Assembly: GCA_022451835.1 (NCBI GenBank)
Contig: JAKUNX010000026.1
Coordinates: 1 to 17,217, forward strand
Origin: Candidatus Poseidoniaceae archaeon
Lineage (GTDB): Archaea; Thermoplasmatota; Poseidoniia; Poseidoniales; Poseidoniaceae
Length of the DNA: 17,217 nucleotides
Reading direction: 5' to 3'
This document shows positions 1 through 7,126 of the stretch, piece by piece (positions within the stretch are counted from its first letter, which is position 1; every line of letters starts with the position of its first letter). The position numbers and the translations under genes are program-made. Below the pieces are notes generated by a model. The model was not told the origin of the DNA. It saw only the letters and a list, made by a program, of their open reading frames with translations, and ran no database searches.

Positions 1-172
1 CAGCAGGCCCTTGTTGTCCTTGAGGTCCAGGTGCACCGTCTTGTCCATCGGCACCATCATTTCCTTGTGGTCCTGTAGCACCATCATTTCCAGCAGGTCC
101 TTGTGGCCCTTGAGCACCATCGTTACCAGCAGGTCCTTGTGGCCCTTGAGCACCAGTTGCTCCATCGGAACC
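1..172 (-). repeat. Gly-X-Y coding repeat tract with an exact 30-bp repeat
   Basis: This part of the lipoprotein gene codes Gly-X-Y triplets rich in GPQGPAG, GNDGA and GAQ. At DNA level a 30-bp unit is exactly duplicated at 90-119 and 126-155, a period of 36 bp or four triplets. Related but diverged units lie at 1-89. The tract continues past the window start, so the total copy number is unknown. Confidence 0.85.
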
Positions 173-664
173 AACTTCACCGTTACATATATCGGTGACC
201 AAAGTTACTTCATCAGAAGTTAATACATTATCTGAATTATCATCAGTTCCAATTTCAAATGAATAACCTCCATTTGGACAGTTGTTACTCGATAAGATTG
301 AGATTAGTGTTGTTTTACCATTTGGACCAGGGATACCTTGAACACCAATTTCACCTTTTTCCCCTTCATTTCCATCTTGGCCAGGCGCACCATCTTCACC
401 CTTAATTGAAATTACATCCCAGCCAGCTGTTTTACAGACTTGGAATTCATCATCTGCCTCGACATAGTATAATCTGCCATTAGTGTCTTCATTACATGTT
501 GGTAGATCAGCAGCATTAACCGCAAAATGAACATGCCAATCTTGTAGTTCAACAATTTCTTCTGGTTGTGAATCATCTTCATTGGAATCATCATTTCCTA
601 TACAACCAGCAAGGGGCATGGTAATCATCAGCAGGCAAAAAATCAAGGCAATTGGTCTCTTCAT
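1..664 (-). CDS. Collagen-like repeat lipoprotein (partial, C-terminus off the left edge)
   Basis: 221 codons are visible from the ATG at 662-664; the gene runs off the left edge. The N-terminus is a lipoprotein signal: KR, a hydrophobic stretch (residues 5-18), then lipobox LAGC with the lipidated Cys at 21, followed by an acidic linker (24-38). Residues 40-88 form a small module with C57 and C77 and the motif NGRLYYVEADDEFQVC. A first Gly-X-Y run spans 89-116. Residues 117-163 resemble the DUF7151 module of collagen-like bacterial proteins (LISI, NCPNGG, IGTDDN, DEVT, ICNG). A second Gly-X-Y run begins at about 165 and continues past the edge. It is probably a membrane-anchored surface protein whose Gly-X-Y part may form a triple helix; ligand and role are unknown. 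The domain names are from memory of the families; the signal peptide and repeats are read directly. Confidence 0.85.
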   Translation of the reverse strand, partial: MKRPIALIFCLLMITMPLAGCIGNDDSNEDDSQPEEIVELQDWHVHFAVNAADLPTCNEDTNGRLYYVEADDEFQVCKTAGWDVISIKGEDGAPGQDGNEGEKGEIGVQGIPGPNGKTTLISILSSNNCPNGGYSFEIGTDDNSDNVLTSDEVTLVTDICNGEVGSDGATGAQGPQGPAGNDGAQGPQGPAGNDGATGPQGNDGADGQDGAPGPQGQQGPA

Positions 665-690
665 GATTGATTGATATATATGGTATCAAA

Positions 691-699
691 TTAATATTA
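691..699 (-). promoter_or_regulatory. TATA-like box of the lipoprotein gene
   Basis: The AT-rich palindrome TTAATATTA is centred about 31 bp before the lipoprotein ATG, which would give a leader of only a few bases. A second AT run (GATATATA) sits at 673-680, too close to the ATG to serve as a TATA box for it. Assigned from position and composition only. Confidence 0.4.
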
Positions 700-764
700 G
701 GTCTCATTTTACAAAATTTAGTGTATACAAAAGCAATGAAATTGATTGTATATCGTCATAAATA

Positions 765-839
765 TGGAGCCACTGGCGAGATTTGAACTCGCGACCTCCT
801 CATTACCAATGAGGTGCTATACCCCTAAGCCACAGTGGC
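765..839 (-). tRNA. tRNA-Thr (anticodon GGT), CCA encoded
   Basis: The minus strand folds into a full cloverleaf. Acceptor strands GCCACTG and CAGTGGC pair over 7 bp, followed by discriminator T and an encoded CCA (765-767). The D arm carries AGGGGTA in its loop. The anticodon stem is CCTCA/TGAGG with loop TTGGTAA, giving anticodon GGT at 805-807, which reads threonine codons ACC and ACT. The variable loop is AGGTC, and the T arm GCGAG-TTCAAAT-CTCGC has the expected TTCAAAT loop. U73 agrees with archaeal tRNA-Thr identity. There is no intron. Confidence 0.95.
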
Positions 840-862
840 GCAAAGCCAGCGAAATGCAGCAT

Positions 863-870
863 GAATATAA
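863..870 (-). promoter_or_regulatory. TATA box of tRNA-Thr
   Basis: On the minus strand TTATATTC is centred about 27 bp before the mature tRNA 5' end, preceded by ACGAAGCG, which could serve as a BRE. The spacing fits an archaeal TATA box with transcription starting at or next to the tRNA 5' end. Confidence 0.6.
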
Positions 871-987
871 CGCTTCGTCAAATATTTTGGTTGTAAAAAC
901 CTCATTTTCAATCATTATTTTGCCTCAAAGATTAATAATCTAGTTTACTAAAAATTGGCTAAGGAAGGCAACTTCCTTGGATGGGAT

Positions 988-1176
988 ATGATGGGAAGCA
1001 GTTTAGAGAGCAAAGCAGACATGAAGCGTCGAATGAAGGAATTACAAAGCCAAGTAGATGAATTAAAAGACTTGGTAAATACTCTTTTGAGTGTAATTTG
1101 TGAAGAACCAGATGGTGTGCATACAGGTGCAGCTCCAACTATACCTGGTCAATCGCATACTAAATTCTGTATGTGA
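988..1176 (+). CDS. Small coiled-coil protein, function unknown
   Basis: This 62-residue protein is not one I recognise. After a short start (MMGSSLESKAD), residues about 12-34 form a clean amphipathic coiled coil: M, M, L, V, L, V and L fall at alternating 4- and 3-residue steps in KRRMKELQSQVDELKDLVNT. A single Cys lies near the end of the helix and the tail is short and polar. There is no membrane segment, and dimerisation is the likely behaviour. The frame is also open upstream to a TTG at 955, which would add MAKEGNFLGWD; I prefer ATG 988 (next to a second ATG at 991) because it is a standard codon and GGATGGGAT just before it resembles a ribosome site. Its TGA ends at 1176, directly abutting the RtcB stop at 1177. 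That it is a real gene is inferred from the heptad pattern and the close fit between neighbours. Confidence 0.6.
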   Translation: MMGSSLESKADMKRRMKELQSQVDELKDLVNTLLSVICEEPDGVHTGAAPTIPGQSHTKFCM

Positions 1177-2652
1177 TCAACCTTTAATCACAATATTTGG
1201 TTTCATTCTAACCACTGGTCGGGCTAAGCCTGCTTTATTGGTTAAATCAATCACCTCATCAACATCCTTGTAAGCATCAGGTGCTTCTTCAGATAAGACA
1301 TTAGGTGTTGAAGCATGAATCCTAATTCCGGAATTTTCCAACCTCTGCTTCAATTTCTTTCCATCAATGGTTTTCTTTGCTTTGGTTCTAGAAAGTGCCC
1401 TGCCTGCACCATGACATGATGATCCAAATGCTTGATTTTGTCCAGTCTTTGGTCCAGCCATAATCCATGAACCAGTACCCATGTCACCAGGTACTAAAAC
1501 CGGTTGTCCAGTATTTTGGAAACTACTCTCAATGTGACCACTATCTCCAGAAAACGCTCTTGTTGCACCTTTTCTGTGCACTGCACACTGACAATTTTTC
1601 CCATGCAAGTTATGAGTTTCTATTTTAGCGATATTGTGGGCTACGTCATATAGTGTTCTTGCCTCTCCATCTATACCCATCTCTAATCTCAAAACTTCCC
1701 TTAGTCTATGCGCAAGAGCACTTCTGTTAGCAAATGCAAAGTTTGCCGCAGCATTCATTTCTTGCAGATATTGTTGTCCTTCTTTAGAATGAATTGGAGC
1801 ACATGCCAACTGTCGGTCAGATAAAGTGAAATCATATTCTTCTGCGTACCAACCATCAGATGTTCTACGGTATTTTTGTTCGAATTTTCTAGAATGTTCA
1901 CTGCAAACCTGATGTCCAAGCCCCCGAGAGCCAGAGTGAATCATAGCTAGAAGTTGGCCTTCATACAAGCCCCATTGCTTACTAGTCTCTTCATCTACCA
2001 ATTTTTCAACCGATTGTAATTCCATGAAATGGTTCCCGCTCCCTAATGTTCCAAGCGCTCTTAAACCTCTTTCTAATGCTCTACTGGATAGTGATACATC
2101 ATCAACTTCTAACAAGCCATTAGATTCTAAGGAAGGTAAATCTTCATCAAAGCCAATACCCATCTCCACTGCTGCTTGAGCACCACCTTCTGTGAGATTT
2201 TTTATTTGGTCCATATTGATTTCTAAACCACCTTTACCAGATGCTCCAGCAGGTATTCTGCCTGCAAGCCTACCACCTAATTTTTTGATATTCGGAATAT
2301 CATCAATCGTGGCATCGAGTGCCAAAACTCTTACTCCACAATTGATATCAAAACCTACTGCTCCAGGTGAAATTGCGCCACCATTATCTCCATGGTTGAT
2401 ATCAGTAGCAATTACTCCACCAATTGGCAAACCATAGCCAAAATGCCAATCAGCCATTGCCCATGCTTCACCGACTATTCCCGGAATTTCGGCAGCATTT
2501 ACCAATTGTTCAGGGCCACGGTCATCTATGTGATTATTGAAATGAGATTGATCAGTAACTATTCTTGCATCTACATTCATTCTACCATGAGCTTTAATCC
2601 GCATAGTACCGTCATCTTCGGTTTGAAGATGCTTTCGCCACTCATCGCCCAT
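1177..2652 (-). CDS. rtcB: RNA-splicing ligase RtcB
   Basis: A 491-residue tRNA-splicing/RNA-repair ligase that joins 2',3'-cyclic phosphate or 3'-phosphate ends to 5'-OH ends using GTP and Mn2+. Metal-site and catalytic motifs are all present: D102 and C105 in GFDINCGVRVL, GSGNHF (N207, H208), the H239 region IHSGSRGLGHQV, H339-N340 (DVAHN), HRKGATRAF (359-367), GDMGTGSW (389-396), and HGAGR with H414 in the position of the guanylylated His (H404 of Pyrococcus horikoshii). Length matches the archaeal family. No intein, frameshift or missing key residue is visible. No archease partner gene lies in the window. It is transcribed away from AlaRS across a 108-bp gap; a weak CAAATTA at 2691-2697 could be its TATA element. 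Its stop touches that of the coiled-coil protein. Confidence 0.96.
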   Translation of the reverse strand: MGDEWRKHLQTEDDGTMRIKAHGRMNVDARIVTDQSHFNNHIDDRGPEQLVNAAEIPGIVGEAWAMADWHFGYGLPIGGVIATDINHGDNGGAISPGAVGFDINCGVRVLALDATIDDIPNIKKLGGRLAGRIPAGASGKGGLEINMDQIKNLTEGGAQAAVEMGIGFDEDLPSLESNGLLEVDDVSLSSRALERGLRALGTLGSGNHFMELQSVEKLVDEETSKQWGLYEGQLLAMIHSGSRGLGHQVCSEHSRKFEQKYRRTSDGWYAEEYDFTLSDRQLACAPIHSKEGQQYLQEMNAAANFAFANRSALAHRLREVLRLEMGIDGEARTLYDVAHNIAKIETHNLHGKNCQCAVHRKGATRAFSGDSGHIESSFQNTGQPVLVPGDMGTGSWIMAGPKTGQNQAFGSSCHGAGRALSRTKAKKTIDGKKLKQRLENSGIRIHASTPNVLSEEAPDAYKDVDEVIDLTNKAGLARPVVRMKPNIVIKG

Positions 2653-2750
2653 GAACGCCGGTACTGTCGTTTACCTTTGAGGATTGCCAATAATTTGACA
2701 ATATAGTCGCAGGGTTCAAGTCATTGTTTATGTTGGGGAACTTGTCCAGT

Positions 2751-2756
2751 AGGTGA
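2751..2756 (+). promoter_or_regulatory. Shine-Dalgarno-like site of alaS
   Basis: AGGTGA lies 4 nt before the ATG at 2761 and matches the archaeal anti-SD core. It supports ATG 2761, although the in-frame ATG at 2767 is also possible. A TATA-like TTTATG lies at 2727-2732, about 31 bp before the ATG. Confidence 0.45.
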
Positions 2757-2760
2757 ATTA

Positions 2761-5610
2761 ATGGCTATGCCTCAAATTGATTTAGCAGTCTTTCACGACA
2801 ATGGCTACATCAGAAAACAATGTCGTGTAACCAATCTTTGGTTTTGGACTTCAGACCATGAAAGAGAAACTTGTGGAGATACCAGTGAGGATGAATATAC
2901 CTTCATTGGCAGTCCTCTTATCAGTGGTTTTTCTATGCGTGGCAAGGAATTGAAAGATGCTATGAGAGAAGCATTTCTATCCTTTTTTGAAGAAAGAGAG
3001 CACACAAGAATAGATCCATATCCGATTCTAGCAAGATGGCGTGATGATATTCATTTGACGATTGCTTCAATTGCTGATTTTCAACCTCATGTAACTTCAG
3101 GAATGGTGGAGCCTCCTGCTAATCCTCTTACAATTTCTCAACCATGTATTCGTTTGACAGATGTCGATGCTGTTGGCAGAAGCGGACGCCATTTAACCAC
3201 TTTTGAGATGATGGCACACCATGTTTTTAATCGACCTGACGAAGGTAGAATGTTTTACTGGATGGAAGAGTGTGTAAAGTATTGCCACGAGATGTTTACT
3301 GAAACCTTTGGAATTGATGCCAACGAGATTACTTATGTTGAAAATCCATGGTGTGGAGGTGGTAATGCAGGTCCTGCAGTTGAGGTTATTGTTGGAGGTT
3401 TAGAATTAGCAACTTTAGTATTTATGAATCTTGAAGAAGACGAGAATGGTGATGTTGAAATTAAGGGTGATAAGTATCGAGAAATGCCATTGCAGATTAT
3501 TGATACAGGGTACGGGCTTGAACGATTTTGCTGGGCAGCAGCAGGCACTCCAACAATTTACGAAGCAATCTATCCTGAAACAGTTTCATGGTTGAAAAAT
3601 TTAGCTGGTTTTGATGGAATTGCTAAGCAATGGCCCGAACTAGATTTGGATAAAATTCTTGGCGAAATGAGTAGATTGAATGGAATAATGAATATTGAAG
3701 TTGGGGTTGATGGGGATGAATTACGTTCAACCTTTATCGCTAAACTTAGTAAGCGAGGGATTTCACTTACTCAGCAACAATTTATCGCAATAACCGATCC
3801 ACTGGCAAGAATTTATGCTATTCCTGACCATTTACATGCATTGTGCAATATGCTTGGCGATGGACTTGTTCCATCTAATGCTAAGGCAGGATATTTAGCA
3901 AGAATGTTGGCCAGAAGAACTCTTCGAATGCGTGATGAACTTGGAATAGAAGTTTCCCTTGCAGAATTGGCACTGCACCATGTCGATGTCAATTTAGGTG
4001 GCAAGAACATGAAGCAAACTCAAGACGGCATTGCTACAATTTTGAATCTTGAAGAAGAAAAGTATGTTGAAATGTTACGTAAAGGGGAGCAAGTGATTAA
4101 AACAATGCTTTCCAATGTTGATAAGAATGCGACTGAAATTGAAGATGAGTTATTATTTTCTCTCAATGATTCACATGGCATTGCCCCAGAAATGGCCATC
4201 TCACTAGCCCATCGCTCTGGCTGGGAATCTATGACTCTAAGGACAGGTTTTACTGCTGAGTTAGCAGAACGACACGCTAAGATGGCAAAGGATGCGGCCA
4301 AAGAAGTTAACAAATCGGAACTCGTCACTGGTTTAGAAAATCTACCTTCAACAAATCCACTGTATTATGATGACGTATATCAGTTTGAATTCGATGCGAG
4401 CGTGCTATTTTGTGGTGAAGTTAAGGGTGACGATTTACCAGATGATGCCACACATGCAATAGTTCTCGATAGAACATGTTTCTACCCTGAAGGAGGTGGT
4501 CAAGAAGGAGATTTCGGCACCCTTTCTACAGAGTCAGTTCATTGTCGGGTTCTGGATACTCGAAAAATAGGCGAACATATAGTTCACCTAACAGATTCGT
4601 CCCTGAATAATGGCGATGTAGTTCATGGATGTATTGATTGGAATCGTAGAAAGCAGTTAATGGATCACCATACATCTGTTCACATTGTTGGAGGGGCAGC
4701 TCGAAAAATACTTGGCCCACATATCTATCAAGCTGGCGCCAATAAATCAGTAGATTCAGCGAGATTAGATATCACTCACTACAATCGTTTAACTCGTAAC
4801 GATTTGGATGATATTGAAAAAATGGCTAACCAAGTAATTGTCCAAGTCCATAAAACTGAGAAGACGATTCTAAATCGCAAAGATGCTGATAGAAAACATG
4901 GTTTTGATTTGTATCAAGGTGGAGCACCAAAGGGTGATACTATTCGTGTTCTTAGAATCTCAGACCATGATGTGCAAGCATGTGGTGGAACTCATCACGA
5001 TGAATTAGGTCAAATTGGTTCTATTCGTATAGTTCGTTCAACAGCAGTTCAAGATGGTGTTGAGCGTTTGCAAATTGTTGCAGGTCAAGCGGCGCTAGAT
5101 TTTGCAAGAGACCAAGATGGATTATTACGTCAAACTGGGGATGTATTTGGAGTCAATATCAATGATGTTCCAAGAACTGCAGAGCGATTTTTTACTGAAT
5201 GGAAAGAACAAAGAAAACGTATAGAACAACTTGAGGCTGAAATAGTCAGGCTTAGAACCAGTGGAGGCGATGATTCAAGTTTCTCTAAAGATGGGGTGAG
5301 AATAGTCATCATGGAATCAGATGGGGGATTGAAAAATATGTCAAAGATGCTCAAAGAGTTAACTCTTGATGAAAGCAAACCAACACTCGCTATACTAGGT
5401 TCCAAAGATGGAGGTGGAAAATTAATGGTAGCGACTACAGAAAATTCAATCGCTAGTGAGAGATATAACTCAGTTGATATTCTTCAATCCATCATCCCAC
5501 ATATTTCTGGTGGCGGCGGAGGGCGACCAACTTTCGCTCAAGGCGGTGGCTCTAACCCTGATGGATTGCAAGACAGTTTTGATGCTGCAAAGTCATTATT
5601 AGATATCTAA
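2761..5610 (+). CDS. alaS: Alanyl-tRNA synthetase, archaeal type
   Basis: A 949-residue class II synthetase that charges tRNA-Ala. The archaeal N-terminal segment (about 1-60) precedes the catalytic core, whose signature stretches are ARWRDDIHLTIASIADFQP, NPLTISQPCIRL, GRHLTTFEMMAHH, GGGNAGPAVE and DTGYGLERF. The editing domain has the metal-binding pairs H637-xxx-H641 (HTSVH) and C741-xxx-H745 (CGGTH), so misacylated Ser/Gly-tRNA-Ala clearance should be intact. The C-terminal DHHA1-type domain ends with a Gly-rich GGGGGRP (917-923). Oddity: archaeal relatives, as I recall them, carry CxxC and CGDPPC in the N-terminal segment, while here only C21 and C38 remain (second positions replaced, CGDTSED). 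Its TAA overlaps the stop of the convergent Nudix gene by 4 bp. Confidence 0.96.
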   Translation: MAMPQIDLAVFHDNGYIRKQCRVTNLWFWTSDHERETCGDTSEDEYTFIGSPLISGFSMRGKELKDAMREAFLSFFEEREHTRIDPYPILARWRDDIHLTIASIADFQPHVTSGMVEPPANPLTISQPCIRLTDVDAVGRSGRHLTTFEMMAHHVFNRPDEGRMFYWMEECVKYCHEMFTETFGIDANEITYVENPWCGGGNAGPAVEVIVGGLELATLVFMNLEEDENGDVEIKGDKYREMPLQIIDTGYGLERFCWAAAGTPTIYEAIYPETVSWLKNLAGFDGIAKQWPELDLDKILGEMSRLNGIMNIEVGVDGDELRSTFIAKLSKRGISLTQQQFIAITDPLARIYAIPDHLHALCNMLGDGLVPSNAKAGYLARMLARRTLRMRDELGIEVSLAELALHHVDVNLGGKNMKQTQDGIATILNLEEEKYVEMLRKGEQVIKTMLSNVDKNATEIEDELLFSLNDSHGIAPEMAISLAHRSGWESMTLRTGFTAELAERHAKMAKDAAKEVNKSELVTGLENLPSTNPLYYDDVYQFEFDASVLFCGEVKGDDLPDDATHAIVLDRTCFYPEGGGQEGDFGTLSTESVHCRVLDTRKIGEHIVHLTDSSLNNGDVVHGCIDWNRRKQLMDHHTSVHIVGGAARKILGPHIYQAGANKSVDSARLDITHYNRLTRNDLDDIEKMANQVIVQVHKTEKTILNRKDADRKHGFDLYQGGAPKGDTIRVLRISDHDVQACGGTHHDELGQIGSIRIVRSTAVQDGVERLQIVAGQAALDFARDQDGLLRQTGDVFGVNINDVPRTAERFFTEWKEQRKRIEQLEAEIVRLRTSGGDDSSFSKDGVRIVIMESDGGLKNMSKMLKELTLDESKPTLAILGSKDGGGKLMVATTENSIASERYNSVDILQSIIPHISGGGGGRPTFAQGGGSNPDGLQDSFDAAKSLLDI

Positions 5611-6329
5611 TTGTGATTCTTTAGAGCCTCTAAATCGAAATATGATACTGCGTTGTTTATCGCATCTTCCTTACTAAACCAAGATGCCTCAGAAATCTCC
5701 TCGGTTAGAAGGTTCAGATCTTCTATTTCCCCATTCCAGGTAGATTGGTAAGTAAATGAGACAAATGAAATTCCCTCATCATTGAAAATTTGTTGAGTTA
5801 TGATTGGTGTATTTTCATTGAGCAGAATTTCCACCCCTAATTCTTCTAATGTCTCTCTTACACAACCAGTAGTTGGATGTTCATCATGGTCCATATATCC
5901 GCCTGGCAAAGTCCAAAAGCCAGTAAAATGCCCCCTTTTCACCTTTGCCATCAATATTTCATCATGCTTATTTTTGATTATTACTTTTGATACTAATCGA
6001 TGAATACTTCGATAGATTGCTTCTCTTGCTACAGGATGTACAGAATTATCAGAGATTAAGTCATCTTTCCAAGCCCAGTCTTTAGGCCAATCCAATTTTG
6101 GATATGCTTTGATGACTTTTACAACTTGGTTGCCAAAGACAATTCGAATATCCATCTTTATTTCATATTCAATCCCTCTTTCCTCAACTTCTCCGATAGT
6201 TGGAAACCTTAGAGTTTGAGAATTATCCTGTCTCCCCTTAACTGGTAATTTTGGACCGTTTCCCGATGAATCAACTAACATGACTTTACCATCGTGCTCG
6301 AGATAAACCACTGTTTCGGGATGGCTCAT
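5607..6329 (-). CDS. Nudix hydrolase with an uncharacterised N-terminal domain
   Basis: 240 residues. The C-terminal half (about 113-240) is a Nudix domain with a nearly perfect Nudix box at G144-V166: G-x5-E150-x7-R158-E159-x2-E162-E163-x-G165, where the glutamates bind Mg2+. It should hydrolyse a nucleoside diphosphate linked to another group; the substrate cannot be read from the sequence. GHFTGFWTLPGG just before the box is typical. Residues 1-110 form a separate domain beginning ETVVYLEHDGKVMLVDSSG with a PKLDWPKDWAW segment, which I do not recognise; it has no Cys knuckle, unlike the NADH pyrophosphatase NudC. The last 4 bp overlap the end of alaS on the other strand, and the gene diverges from the metallo-hydrolase gene over 88 bp. 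Confidence 0.9.
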   Translation of the reverse strand: MSHPETVVYLEHDGKVMLVDSSGNGPKLPVKGRQDNSQTLRFPTIGEVEERGIEYEIKMDIRIVFGNQVVKVIKAYPKLDWPKDWAWKDDLISDNSVHPVAREAIYRSIHRLVSKVIIKNKHDEILMAKVKRGHFTGFWTLPGGYMDHDEHPTTGCVRETLEELGVEILLNENTPIITQQIFNDEGISFVSFTYQSTWNGEIEDLNLLTEEISEASWFSKEDAINNAVSYFDLEALKNHN

Positions 6330-6352
6330 ATCTATCCCAAAAACTCATTTCG

Positions 6353-6358
6353 TTTAAT
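6353..6358 (-). promoter_or_regulatory. TATA-like box of the Nudix gene
   Basis: ATTAAA on the minus strand is centred about 26.5 bp before the Nudix ATG at 6329, the spacing expected for a leaderless archaeal transcript. No Shine-Dalgarno site precedes the ATG, which fits. Confidence 0.45.
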
Positions 6359-6417
6359 GCTTGAGAATGTCACTAATATTGCTGAAATTGAAGTACTAAG
6401 TTGTCTTAGGGCTGACA

Positions 6418-7125
6418 ATGCAGATGCTACAACTCAATGATTCAGGATGGGCTAAGACCTACCTAATATATGATGAATCTAGTCGTAAGTCAGCGATTAT
6501 TGATCCAGTGTATGACTATATTGAAAATTATATGGAGAAAATTTCTGAGATGAAATTAGACTTGGAAATGTGTATAGCAACTCATACTCATGCTGATCAC
6601 ATTACAGGTTGCTTTACTATTGCTGAAAATTCTGGATGTGATTATGTGATGTGGCATTCAACACCATCTTTAGGCGTAACAAAATATGTAGATCAAAATT
6701 CAGTGCTTAAACTTGGAAGTCAAGAAATTAAATTCTATCATGTTCCTGGTCATACCGAAGATTCCATGTTAGTTGTAACAAGTGAACAAATTTTCACTGG
6801 TGATTTCTTATTTACTGGGGAAGGAGGAGTTGGTAGAGATGATTTACCAAGTGGCAGATTGAAAGCACACTGGGATTCTTTACAAGTAATGTCAAATCTT
6901 TCAGGGCACTTACTAGTCTGTACTGGTCATGAAGCACCAGGAGTTGAGATGCAAACCTTAAGTTGGAATAATGAACACAATCCTGTATTGAAAATGACAA
7001 ATTATGAAGATTATGTGAAGTGGCAAGAGGATACAGTTTCTCAATTAGGTCATGTGTCAAAAATAAAGGTGGCTTTACCTGCAAATATTTTTGCAGAAAT
7101 ACCTGATGAAATCCCTTGGTTATGA
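6418..7125 (+). CDS. Metallo-beta-lactamase-fold hydrolase, ETHE1/persulfide-dioxygenase-like
   Basis: 235 residues of the MBL fold. THTHADHITG gives H56, H58, D60 and H61; H112 (VPGHTEDSM), D129 (FTGDFLF) and H171 (CTGHEAPG) complete the metal site. HADHITG, the GVGRDD loop (137-142) and overall length match the ETHE1-like branch, which uses one Fe (here probably H56, H112, D129) to oxidise glutathione or other low-molecular-weight persulfide to sulfite. A glyoxalase II role is the alternative. The physiological thiol of this organism is unknown. There is no fused rhodanese domain and no sulfur-metabolism gene beside it. The start is ATG 6418; ATG 6424 is in frame. CTAATATT at 6373-6380 could be its TATA element with a leader of about 15 nt. 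It stops 1 nt before the stop of the convergent membrane-protein gene. Confidence 0.85.
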   Translation: MQMLQLNDSGWAKTYLIYDESSRKSAIIDPVYDYIENYMEKISEMKLDLEMCIATHTHADHITGCFTIAENSGCDYVMWHSTPSLGVTKYVDQNSVLKLGSQEIKFYHVPGHTEDSMLVVTSEQIFTGDFLFTGEGGVGRDDLPSGRLKAHWDSLQVMSNLSGHLLVCTGHEAPGVEMQTLSWNNEHNPVLKMTNYEDYVKWQEDTVSQLGHVSKIKVALPANIFAEIPDEIPWL

Positions 7126-7126
7126 A

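Noticed and set aside
90..155. Direct repeats resembling two CRISPR units
   Set aside because: The period is 36 bp with only 6-bp spacers, and the sequence is in frame with Gly-X-Y coding; it is a collagen-like coding repeat.
412..594. Minus-strand 60-residue frame
   Set aside because: It is an alternate frame inside the lipoprotein gene, whose own frame has a lipobox and repeat structure.
720..765. T-rich stretch after tRNA-Thr as a terminator
   Set aside because: The longest run on the minus strand is only four T, too weak to call.
1..900. tRNA-Thr as an integration site with an adjacent island
   Set aside because: No integrase and no duplicated tRNA 3' end is visible in the window; the lipoprotein has similar base composition to its neighbours.
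746..943. Plus-strand 65-residue frame over the tRNA, with the sequence ARFELATSS
   Set aside because: It is the antisense reading of the tRNA-Thr T arm and anticodon arm, a well-known source of false protein predictions.
1177..2652. Intein or RtcB operon with archease
   Set aside because: RtcB is of normal length without inserted blocks, and no archease-like frame lies nearby.
2392..2706. Plus-strand 104-residue frame at the start of rtcB
   Set aside because: It is antisense to conserved RtcB motifs and shows no domain or ribosome site.
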